DNA of 64,000 nt, from positions 3,038,001 through 3,102,000 of the forward strand of contig JAGTXZ010000003.1 of NCBI GenBank assembly GCA_018398575.1, read 5' to 3'. A program made the position numbers and the translations under genes. Position 1 is the first letter of the stretch, and every line of letters begins with the position of its first letter. The DNA comes from Ampelomyces quisqualis (Eukaryota > Ascomycota > Dothideomycetes > Pleosporales > Phaeosphaeriaceae). Positions 1 to 9,372 of the stretch are shown here, piece after piece. A model generated the notes under the pieces. It did no database searches and was not told the DNA's origin. It worked only from the letters and a program-made list of their open reading frames with translations.

Positions 1-108
1 CACCGTCACGGTGACTGCGCCTACCAGACTACCTGTGCATTCCCGAATACACTCGATACGGCATCTCCACCGTCAAACATCTGGGCCCCATCGACAAATT
101 CGCGCACA

Positions 109-825
109 ATGGACACCATACCGATCACAAAGAAGCTTATAGCTTTCGGCAGCAAGAAGATCTACTTGTACACCCACCCACTGTACCCCACAGCATACAC
201 CGCATACTAACACACCCCCTCCAGTCCAAGATTCACCATCGCCCTCGTCCGCACGGAAAAACTCTCCCCCTACCACGCCCGCTTCCTCGTGCCCCTCGAC
301 TTTTCCAAATACGATTTGCGGGACTACCTCTACCACGCCTACAACGTGCGATGCTTCAACATCCGCTCCTACGTCAAGCAGATGCCCGTGCGCGACACGC
401 GCGTACAGCCGCGCCACTGGTTCCGCGAAGACAGCAAAAAGTACATGACGGTGGAGATGGAGCAGCCGTTTGTCTGGCCCGAAATCCCGGACTTGCGGCC
501 GTGGGGCCAAGAAGAGCGGAGGAAAGAGGTTGAGGAACTATTGAGTTCACGTACCTCGAATGGCCACAAGGAACAGAGGCAGGCGGCGACGAGCTTGAGA
601 AAGACGGTTGCGGAGCTGTTTAGGAAGGGGAACATGGTTTTGCCGGGGAAGAGGGTGGTGAAGCAGACGAGGGAGGGGAAGACTGTTGAGAATGATAGGA
701 AGGGGAAGGAGACGAGGGCGAGCCCAAAGTTTGCGTCGCCGGTCAAGATATGGGAGGAATCGAGGACAAGGAAAGTGGTGGAGAGCGATGATCCCGAGCG
801 CACGAAATACAAGACCAAGGTCTAG
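109..825 (+). CDS. mitochondrial large-subunit ribosomal protein uL23m (L23/Mrp20 type)
   Basis: Two exons, 109..167 and 225..825, joined across a 57 bp GT-AG intron (168..224) give a 219-residue protein. The join is supported by phase: TT plus T restores a KKIYFPRFTIALVR segment, and the next block PLDFSKYDLRDYLYHAYNV is typical of the L23 fold. The family binds 23S-like rRNA near the exit tunnel of the mitochondrial ribosome. The C-terminal third is rich in Lys, Arg and Glu, as in fungal mitochondrial L23 extensions. The frame stays open upstream of the ATG to the window edge, so the true start could lie further left. Family call is firm; start codon is moderate. Confidence 0.82.
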
Positions 826-1143
826 GGCTGATGTGGACATTCAGTATGGCTCTGTGTTATATGTATAGATTCTGTGAGCTCTTTGATGTACGCAGCACAG
901 TTCACCTTCATCGTGTATAGTCTTGTGACTGTTCCACCCGTTGGTTCACAATATGCTGCAAGATATGAAATAAGAATACCCAAGCTAGACATGCGAGTGT
1001 CCTCTGCGGTAAGACTACAAAAGCGACAGAGCAACGCCGCTCAAGAATGCAGTGGTATCCAAAACGCCAATGCTAGATGCTCATGCAACAAACGCTTCTA
1101 CCCAAAAACAATGATTCCCTGCTCATCCACACTATATGCTACC
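826..1143. other. intergenic gap between two convergent genes
   Basis: This is the 3' flank of the uL23m gene and of the HEXXH protein gene that faces it. I see no coding exon or RNA gene here. Short open frames in it lack any recognisable protein. Confidence 0.6.
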
Positions 1144-3006
1144 TCAGAGCATATCCTGATCCGGAATTCGCTTAACTACCTCTACTCCGACGTTCTCCGT
1201 GGGGTCCTTCGGCGCTTCTTCTGCCACTGCTTCAGAGTCAACAGAAATAGCCTTCGCGTTCTCCTCCTCAACCACTACGGTCGTGACGGAAGACTCCGTG
1301 TCAACAGTGTTCTTCCTCTTTTGACCATATGGAGTCCAGCGCTGCACTACGGGTTGTCGTTGCGGTCGGCGGTTACTAGAGTTTGGATTCTTCGCAATCG
1401 AGCCATCGTTCATTCGTTTCCACTCTGTGTCCTGCCCATCCACATGGTCAGATATATCGGCGTCGCTTTCGTCCTCCCAGATCATGAGGTTCGTTCCGTT
1501 GATCTCGAAAGATCGGCCACCGGTCCGCGGCACAAAGAAGACGTCGGATTTACTCTCGCCAAAGTCCTGCTCCCATGTTGCTTTCTGCTGCAGCTTGAGG
1601 ATGTAGTCCATAGGCAGCGCGTATAGGATATTGTCATCCTTATCGTACAGCTCTTTTAGTGGATAGTCCAAGCAGGCTAGGCCAAAGGTACAGTCAATCC
1701 GACTGGAGAGTGGATGTATCCGCCCGCCAAAGATCTTGATCTCGAAAGCGATGCCACTCTCAGTCCACATGTTGTCGCCAAAGAAAACCTCCGGCTCAGA
1801 TAGTAAAGGATGATCGTGATGTGGCCCAGAGACCTCACAAAAGTGAGAGATCTCGTGAGTCAGACATATTGCCAGGAAGAGATTGAATCGCAAGACCATC
1901 GCTGGTTCTGGATATTGCAGCAGACTGAGCTTCTTGGCGGTGGTATAAAAGTCGGAGTGTAGACAGATGCGACTCGTGTGGCACTTATCATTCAGCTTAC
2001 GCATCAGGCCGTTCTTGTAGTCTTTGACCAAGCCCATTGATGCGTATGCAGTCTCTGGCGGTAAAGGGTCGTGGTGGAAGTAGAAATGTACTGTGTCGAC
2101 CTGGTTCTCCAAAAAGTGTTTGAATGTCTCCTGTCGCTCTGCCGACCATTCAACCGTTTCTCGTATCCGAAAACATGGCTGCCCATATAATTTTGAGGTT
2201 TCTTCACACGCCTCGCGCTTGCCGAACACAAGTGTCTGCCAGAAATGAGCCGTGGCGCGTGATGTCAAGAATTGTGTAGCGAGCTGCAATCCAGGTTTCA
2301 GAACCTCATAGATTGCATCAGGACAGCCATGCCAATTATCAAGGCGGAAGATGTTGTGGATCTCGTTGTCAAGCGTGCAGACCGGTTGTGAAACTTCTTT
2401 CGCGAATGTGACCGCTTGCTTTCTTATAAGTTCAACTGGATCAAACCCTAGCTTGAGCTGCTTCGATTTCGCCATGTCCTTGCGATGACCGAGAAGCCGT
2501 CGATATTTCTCGAGCGCTTTTCGGTCGGCCACCTGTGCCAGATGGTGGTTGATTGAAATGCTTAGTTGTAGCCCAAAGTCCTTTGGCACCTCAATAGTGG
2601 ATGGTGTGAACGACAATACGTCGTCATAACTCAAAACATCGGGCATGTCTCGCACTAGCTTGTCGATACAGGCGTCCATGATGATGCCTTCTTTGAGCTT
2701 GTGTAGAAGCACCGCATTTTCGCCGCGATCTTCAGCACGCGTATCACCCTCTCCGGCACCGGGTAGGAATTGCCGCATCTTCTCCGACAGAGGTCTTGGT
2801 GGTCCGCATTCGACTGGAGGAGTTTTCGACTCCGTGGGCTCCCATTCCATACTGTCCGGATCTTGGTCCTGAAAAGCAACTTTTGGAACCTCATCTTGTG
2901 CTAAATGTTCCTGGCCTATCTCAGGATCTTGATTCAGGCGTTCTTCAATGAGATTTTTCGTATGCAACATTGCCGCATATGCCTTGCGGTATCGAAAAGG
3001 GTCCAT
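1144..3006 (-). CDS. uncharacterised fungal protein with HEISH zincin-like motif
   Basis: Single-exon frame of 620 residues starting MDPFRYRKAY. I do not recognise a named family. A predicted hydrophobic helix ending in HEISH (about residues 384-388), followed 28 residues later by E416 in the stretch TESGIAFE, is the layout of gluzincin metallopeptidases, where HEXXH and a downstream Glu bind zinc. The N-terminal 100 residues and the last 110 are low-complexity and acidic, so the folded part is roughly residues 105-500. No signal peptide or membrane segment is visible. Peptidase activity is inference: the motif could be a degenerate fold with another role. Possible extra 5' exons are described in the neighbouring gap. 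Confidence 0.75.
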   Translation of the reverse strand: MDPFRYRKAYAAMLHTKNLIEERLNQDPEIGQEHLAQDEVPKVAFQDQDPDSMEWEPTESKTPPVECGPPRPLSEKMRQFLPGAGEGDTRAEDRGENAVLLHKLKEGIIMDACIDKLVRDMPDVLSYDDVLSFTPSTIEVPKDFGLQLSISINHHLAQVADRKALEKYRRLLGHRKDMAKSKQLKLGFDPVELIRKQAVTFAKEVSQPVCTLDNEIHNIFRLDNWHGCPDAIYEVLKPGLQLATQFLTSRATAHFWQTLVFGKREACEETSKLYGQPCFRIRETVEWSAERQETFKHFLENQVDTVHFYFHHDPLPPETAYASMGLVKDYKNGLMRKLNDKCHTSRICLHSDFYTTAKKLSLLQYPEPAMVLRFNLFLAICLTHEISHFCEVSGPHHDHPLLSEPEVFFGDNMWTESGIAFEIKIFGGRIHPLSSRIDCTFGLACLDYPLKELYDKDDNILYALPMDYILKLQQKATWEQDFGESKSDVFFVPRTGGRSFEINGTNLMIWEDESDADISDHVDGQDTEWKRMNDGSIAKNPNSSNRRPQRQPVVQRWTPYGQKRKNTVDTESSVTTVVVEEENAKAISVDSEAVAEEAPKDPTENVGVEVVKRIPDQDML

Positions 3007-4063
3007 GCTGATTGCCGTTAGTTGTCGATTGAGGTACTCCGTACTTCCAGGGTAATTCTGATGGAGGGGTCGATCCAGAGATGGTTGTTTTTCACGGTCC
3101 AGGCACCAGCCGCATCAAACAGAAACAAGCAGGTTTCACAGCCGTTGACGTACTCATGAGGCTGATAGCTGTCTCGGAACAACGTCTTCCAGATTTGTTC
3201 TTGCCAGAACCACCCATGCATTAATTTGACGAGTCGGTCTCGAGGTGGGCTTGACTTCTACGCCAGCCATTGCCTTAGGTCCGTATCCACAGTGCCTAGC
3301 CAGGCTACTATGGGATGGATGTATGCGTTGTTGTGAGGAGCGTCTTATCAGGAGTTGTGAAAGGAATAGAGGTCCGCATGGATATCTTGTACGTCGCATC
3401 CAAGGTTTTATCCCTATCAAACGGATCCCAAGGTACGGTGTAGGGTGCAAAGACTTTGACCTGCAGGTCGGTGTGAGGTGGTTAGCTTATGCACGAGTTG
3501 CGGGAAGTGCACGGTTGTTTTCGCGATGCGTGATTTCTAATTTCGACCCACTTCCTGCTTGTCTCGTAGGTAAGACAGCCTGCCACATGTGCAGCCGCCT
3601 CTCCCCGTCAACTTCTCTATCCTAGCCTATTGTTGGTTTCAATAGAAGCTTGGCACGTCTGTTGTGTGATGGACTGTGATCAATATGATAATGTGGCCGG
3701 GTCTATCAGCCTATCATTCAGTCTGAAGAGCTGGATGAAGATGGTTTAGAATGAACACAAACTCGGAAAGGAAGGCATCGATGTATCTTGTCAATGATGG
3801 AATGCCTCCGTGAGTAGATCAATCATCTAAGGATGCTGCTGAGACAAGTCGCATTACACATCGAGACATGGTCACATTTGGCGGGTCGAGATGCATTCAT
3901 CTGATTTTGGTGGTAGGGATTTCAGCTCAAGTGGAGAACCACTATGGTGATCCTCTCAATACCAGCTTTGCTAGCGAAAACTTTGGCAAGGAGCTCTCAA
4001 TCGTCCTACATCTCCGACGAATGCTCAACCGCACGTCGACGTTGCGAAGCTTTGCGAAACTCT
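3007..4063. other. intergenic region with exon-like minus-strand segments
   Basis: Two minus-strand segments read like protein although no gene model closes. The first, 3308..3460, follows a branch-like GCTAAC and a CAG acceptor and contains VPWDPFDRDKTLDATYK. The second, within 3018..3221, contains WTVKNNHLWIDPSIRITLE. Immediately before the HEXXH gene start there is also a CTAAC followed by CAG. These may be upstream exons of that gene, a separate small gene, or a decayed copy. The rest (3470-4060) shows nothing supportable. Confidence 0.3.
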
Positions 4064-5224
4064 TCATGTCCTGGGACTAGCAGCCGCGTTGAGCCTAGCA
4101 ACAAGGTGCTTTCTCAGTGCCATCTTCTCGTCCTTGCTCAATGTATTCAACATTGCGGCCGTAATCCCGTCACCCTTCTCGACCTCCTTCTCATCGTTGC
4201 TTCGTTTGACCTCCGCGCAGATACGCTCCATGTACGCCATTTGGAAGCCCAGCAGGTGTCCTTCTCCCTGACCTGCGCTGTTGGCAGTTGGGAATGCAGC
4301 AGACTGAAGGTCCGACGCAATCTCGCCACCTGTGCGCATGGCCTGCATACCCTGCGGCATGAACATGTTCCTGCGCTCTTCCTGCCTCTTCTCCAAGTCA
4401 GTAGCATCTTCATATGCTTTAGCAAGTTGCTGCCACATTTCGTAATCCTCCTGAGTACCAGTCTTTTCGAAGCGGCGGGCGGCGGCGAAAGAACTGCAAC
4501 TCAGGTCGGCGATCTTCTTGGCTTCAGTACGAATCCAGTCTGCGCGGACAGCTGCCTGGGCATCAAGGCGGGCACGCATCTCCGGTGTATGGAAAATCTG
4601 GCCTTCGGTGCTTGACAGAGGTGGTGGCGGGATGGGCAGATCCACGCGAGGCGAGCTGTTTGCAAGAGCCGGGAATGAGGGAGTCGAAGGAGTCGTGGAC
4701 AGGAATGGCTGGAAGCGTGGCGTGCCTTGCCTGCCGAACTCAGATCGTGGACTGGATCTTGCAAAGCCTTGAAAGCTAGGTGAAGGCGCGTACGCCTCAC
4801 CATGCTGCGAAAACGGCGATGCTGGGAACCGGAACGTGGGTGTACCTGGGCTCATGTCCATCGGAGTTGGCGAAGATCCGGCCTCTGGAGTGACATGAGC
4901 AACAAACGGCGACGGCTTGGACGACTTGTCCTCGGCCTGCTCGACGAAAGGATCGGTGATGTTGCGGTCATGACCGAGACCAAAGCGCTTGGGCTTATGA
5001 TATGGGCTGCCGACACTATTAGCTGAGACCTTGAGGACGTGCAGATCCAATGTCTGCGGTTTGACTTTCTTTCGCCAGCCGCTGTGCGAATCCGGAGAGA
5101 CTAGTGATGGCGAGAGCAAGCCAGGTAGATATGAAGCTGGAAGATTGACTTGGTGTCCAGGTCCCAACGAAGAGGACATGGCTGGTAGCGACGACAGGCG
5201 ACGGCCTGGCGTACTGTTGTCCAT
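4064..5224 (-). CDS. fungal-specific low-complexity protein of unknown function
   Basis: Single-exon frame. I chose the ATG at 5224, giving 386 residues starting MDNSTPGRRLSSLPAMSS, because the extra 30 upstream residues are encoded by promoter-like sequence and contain a run of A/T. The first 240 residues are rich in Pro, Ser and Thr with repeated TP and SP sites, suggesting a disordered, phosphorylated region. The C-terminal part (from TPEMRARLDAQAAVRADWI) is predicted helical and charged, with an aromatic-rich helix YEMWQQLAKAYEDATDLEKR, and ends in a Lys/Arg-rich segment. No catalytic motif, signal peptide or membrane segment is visible. The SP/TP sites would fit a cyclin-dependent-kinase target, but that is speculation. 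Confidence 0.7.
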   Translation of the reverse strand: MDNSTPGRRLSSLPAMSSSLGPGHQVNLPASYLPGLLSPSLVSPDSHSGWRKKVKPQTLDLHVLKVSANSVGSPYHKPKRFGLGHDRNITDPFVEQAEDKSSKPSPFVAHVTPEAGSSPTPMDMSPGTPTFRFPASPFSQHGEAYAPSPSFQGFARSSPRSEFGRQGTPRFQPFLSTTPSTPSFPALANSSPRVDLPIPPPPLSSTEGQIFHTPEMRARLDAQAAVRADWIRTEAKKIADLSCSSFAAARRFEKTGTQEDYEMWQQLAKAYEDATDLEKRQEERRNMFMPQGMQAMRTGGEIASDLQSAAFPTANSAGQGEGHLLGFQMAYMERICAEVKRSNDEKEVEKGDGITAAMLNTLSKDEKMALRKHLVARLNAAASPRT

Positions 5225-7226
5225 GGTGGGCGGTTTTCGGAGATGGAGGACGGATCTGAGAGAAAAAAAAAGATCAAAACTGTACGCGCCGTTTGCACCA
5301 AATCGCGTTGCCATGCAACCATGTTATGTTGTAGTGAATGCGGTGGAATCTCAACAAGGTGAAAGGCCAAACATGAACACTAATAATACCCAAATGGAGC
5401 CTCATGATAGTTTGCAAGAAATGAATCCCTTTTGAGGGACGTCAAGGTACCTCGCGTTTATCGCTCTTTCACTAAGAGAGAGGTTGCTGCCTGTCTGCCC
5501 CCCACAAGAGACGCTGTCCTTCGTCCATGAAACAAAGCAGCCACGAGTTCTTCAGCCATTTCACGACATGTCCGGGCCTATCAAGAGTGCATCGGAAAAC
5601 CTCTGGATGGACACTAATAGTCCACACAAAAGAATCCGTCTGCAGAACATTGCGCTTGGAAGGTAGCCTGTGTGCCCAGCACCAGAGGCCAAATCTCTAC
5701 TCACAGTGAAACGAATTCCGGCAGGCTTATACTCACTATATCCACCAACAATCCAAATAATACACCAAGTACATCAAGCCATACTTCCGCCTATCTCACG
5801 CTCTAAATCATGCATTCTACTGTCTGCTGTTGCTTGGATAAGTCCAAGCCAGCCAAACTGCATTTGCAAGAAGCTCGCCTCCAGTTTGAAGCTTGTGTCG
5901 ACAGAGTACAATTTCTAGCGCATACGAACCTCATCCTTCAAGGATATGTACTAACTGCCTTGGGCTTCCCATCAATTCGTTCGTGGGTATACGCGCGGCA
6001 TAGGTCCCGAGTACTCTTGTGCTAGCACGCGAACGTACGGCTATGCTTGCTGCTGCAACGTACGCCAAGTGTAGCCGCAGCGGCAATGAAATTTCTTCTA
6101 GCAAAATATCCAGTCTAGTACAATAGCGTTGCTCAAGGAAGAGCATTGCTGCGGCGCAATTGTTAGCATATTCGAGCTCTGTCGTAACATCAGTGCCTAA
6201 AATGCCAACTTGTTAGCCGCGCCAACTTTTCCTTGTTCGCCTAAGCTTGTAAAGAGTCACTAGATTTGCGCAGGAGGAATGCCTACTGACTATAAATCCG
6301 CTGGAAATTTTCCTTGAGGAAGTCATGTCTCTTGCAGTCCATCACCACGAGGCGGAAGCGAGTCAGAGTCCCCCATGGTGACGCCAGCAGTGTATTAGCA
6401 GCTAGATACATGCTCCCTGTCGCCAATGGAGTCGGTAATAGCATAGCATCTTGACCATACCAAAGAGTCCCAACAGAGTGCTCGACGCGCGAGGCGCTGT
6501 GATGCTTCTGTCGAGTGCCAAGTGTTAGCTTGGGGTCTTGTACAAGGGCGACTTCTGGGGTAAGATGATGCTTGTAGTTTCATGCACGACTTGTACAGTG
6601 TGCCAATCAATCTGTATATAATGCCCTGATATCTCCGACGTATTTTCTGTCGTCTATTCGCAATTGCTAAGAAGTTGCTGAGGATGTACAGGCTACTAAA
6701 TGCGCTTTTTTATGTGGATGTGCATGTCTATTGCAAGGTATTGACAGCATGAGTCTGATGCTAACCATGAAACAAGCGGATTGCACATTAGGTAGCGGGT
6801 AGGTTCTAGCATGTCAATAGGCTCTGTAGGTTCAGGCAACAAAAAGCACAAGCACAATCTAAAACCCACAGCTGATCTTTGCGATAATTAATTGACTGAG
6901 TGGAATGATGTCGGTGATACATGACAGGCTGAAATGTTGCTCATGAGTACTTCTCAGGGCGCAGTGACTGATCAAATGGAAATGGGGTATCTAAATGCCT
7001 TCTAACTTGCTCCAGTGAATGAGGAACAATAACGAGACTTGCCAACAATAGCTCCACATGTATGCAATGACTGCAGAGGCATCACCGGACGATGAAGTAC
7101 ATCAGACAAGACCAAGTTCTCCGCCTGTTGGGAATGCTCAAAGATGGAATTTGGTGCAGTTCAGAGGGACTCGGGAGAAACGGAAGGACTGGTTCGAGGC
7201 GATGTGCTGGGTGTATGCACACGCAA
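5225..7226. other. 2 kb gap without a supported gene
   Basis: Only short unrelated frames occur. The longest plus-strand ATG frame (5810..6025, 71 residues, Cys-rich start) has no supporting splice or family signal. The sequence is slightly AT-richer than the flanking genes. I see no transposon ends, tRNA or long repeat. Confidence 0.5.
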
Positions 7227-8201
7227 CTATTCGTCGAGGACGAGTGCGTTGATGATGTAGTTGTTGGCAAAGTCCCAAAAGGGATGTGACTCGAGAGTCT
7301 CGCGGTCTTGGTAGATGCGTCCGCCGTATGCGAGACGGATGTTGGATGATGCTTCCAGCTAGTTATTGTCAGTACTGCTCGCGCCTCCAAGAAACATGTA
7401 CGTCAGGCACCGCCTTGATGGCTAGACCAGTGTGAAATGCTGAACGTACCTCTACCTGCTTCTTGATCTTCTCAACGATCGACGAGACCGGCTCTCTCTT
7501 CCTGAGTTTGAGCACAACGTCGCGACCATTTCGACTGATCCTGGCCCGCACAAGCACTGGCTCGTCGTCGTCGTCGTCATCCTCTAGTGGCTGGGTCTCG
7601 CCGGCAGCGTCGTCGCTCGGTTCCTGGGCGAGTCCGTCTGGTTCCACGATGAGCCATTCCGGGACCTTGTACATGACGCCGGTAGAGTCGTATACGCCCT
7701 TCCACAGACTGCCACTTGGACATGTGCATTCCATCGTCTCAAGCCACTGCTGGGCGGCCCTCAGCTTCCCGAGCTGCAGGCTTTGCGCCGCCAGCCGGAT
7801 GGCGCCCCAAACTTCTGGCGAGCCCGTCACCTGCGTGTCCCACCAGTCGTTGCGCTCCTTGTCGAGGCGTGACCGGGTCCACGTCCGGGTCGTAGCGGTA
7901 GGCGAGGCGAGCGCGGTCGGCAGCTTCGAGCGCTGGAACATGGGGATGGCCTTGAGCGGCGTGTTCGGGCGGTCGACGGCATCCTGGCGGCTGGAAGAAG
8001 GCTGCAGGTATCCCTGCGAGGAACGCGACGCACGTGGAGAGTGCAGCGACCCGGGGCGCGTCGAAGGGGCGGTGATGTTGCGGGACGAAGAATGGGTGCC
8101 GACGGCCGGGTCAGGGCCGTCGCCTTGTTCGCGCGACGCGCAGCATCCCTAGACATGGGTCAGGTGACGGACAAGGCTGCCTCGGCATTCACACGTACCA
8201 T
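7227..8201 (-). CDS. UBTD/DC-UbP family ubiquitin-like domain protein
   Basis: Three exons, complement(7227..7358, 7450..8148, 8199..8201), encode 277 residues. Exon 1 is only the ATG; its GTACGT donor and a 50 bp intron with CTGAC branch join it to GGATGCTGCGCG, producing MGCCASRE. Glycine at position 2 plus two cysteines is a myristoylation/palmitoylation signature, matching the MG-X-C start of animal UBTD1/2. Residues about 90-170 carry the DC-UbP N-terminal domain (ERNDWWDTQVTGSPEVW, GVMYKVPEWLIVEP). An acidic Asp run follows, and about residues 200-275 form a ubiquitin-like fold ending without a Gly-Gly, so it is not a conjugated modifier. Animal relatives bind ubiquitination enzymes; a membrane-tethered adaptor role is inferred. 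Confidence 0.88.
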
Positions 8202-9372
8202 GACGAATGCAGCAGCGCCTCCACTTGTGCCCAACGTGACTGGCAAGCACGGGAGCGAGCGTGAGATGGCGGCCTTGACACGACAAGCGGGCGCTGGCAC
8301 AGATATGGGCGCATGAGCGCGATTTGCAGCCAGCGGGGCGAGGCAGGCAGGTAATTCGCGCTGCGGGGCTGTATCTCGACCTTGGAGTAGCAGTTGCCAG
8401 TCGTTCAGTGTGGTGGGCACGGCGCACGCTAACAATGCATAGATGCGTCATGCCACCTTGGTGCACATCCACAAGGCGAGCTACCACATGCCTGTCCTCC
8501 GTAACACCACAGCATGACGACGACAAACGACTGCGACAGGCGAATCGTGCCGTGCGTCGGGGAGGCGAGGAGGATGATTTGCAGGGAAAGGGTGTGAGGC
8601 GGGAAGTGAAGTGTCGCTCTCATCTACGACTTGATGTATATCTTGGAACATGTGCGAGCTACACGTGAGAATAAAACCAAGTCCCCAGTAGTTTCCAACA
8701 CTTCACAACTCTCTTGTGGTCGTACTTCCCTCGGGTAAGACAACCTGTGATGATGGGTCGGCAGGCGGCGTAGAGTAGCAGTAGCTATTGGGGCAAACCA
8801 AGACGGCATGTTCCTCTTCACGCAGGCCGCACACCTCAAGTCACGAGCAGACAGCATTCGAAGGGACCAGACTCGATTGCAATTATTACGTCATGGGTGC
8901 CCTAGTGGCCGCTTGTGTACATATCCTAATAAGGCTGCACGCAGAGGGTATCAGGGGTATTGCGCGATAAAACAAGTGAACAAAAACGACAGGCAGTTCG
9001 TCCAAGGTCCAACAATGGTATCAAAAGGAGAGAAACAAGTTGCGCAGTGGTGACAACCTCGACCAGATTCCTAACACGGGCGCTGGGGACACATGACGAG
9101 ATGCTCTCAGCTCGTCAAAGCCGCACAAAGAGTGGCCAGTACTAAGGAGCGGAGAGGAGTTGGTCCAAAAAAAACATTTCGGTATGGGAGTGGTTTGTGC
9201 GATAGGCTCGATCCAAAGTCTGTCCGTACTAATCGGGAGAGTCAACCGGGATTTTGGGGGTATCAGGAGCTACGGCCGTGTAGTCAGAGGAAGAGGGAGT
9301 TGCAATTTTTGCATTTCCAGCGTACCATCATGACCGTCGTTCAGTGGGGCAGTGTCATCCCACCATACCTTT
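8202..9372. other. gap upstream of the UBTD gene
   Basis: It holds the 5' flank of the UBTD gene and the 3' flank of the Meu6-type gene. Several 60-125 codon frames exist on both strands but none has a credible protein or splice structure. Nothing else seen. Confidence 0.5.
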
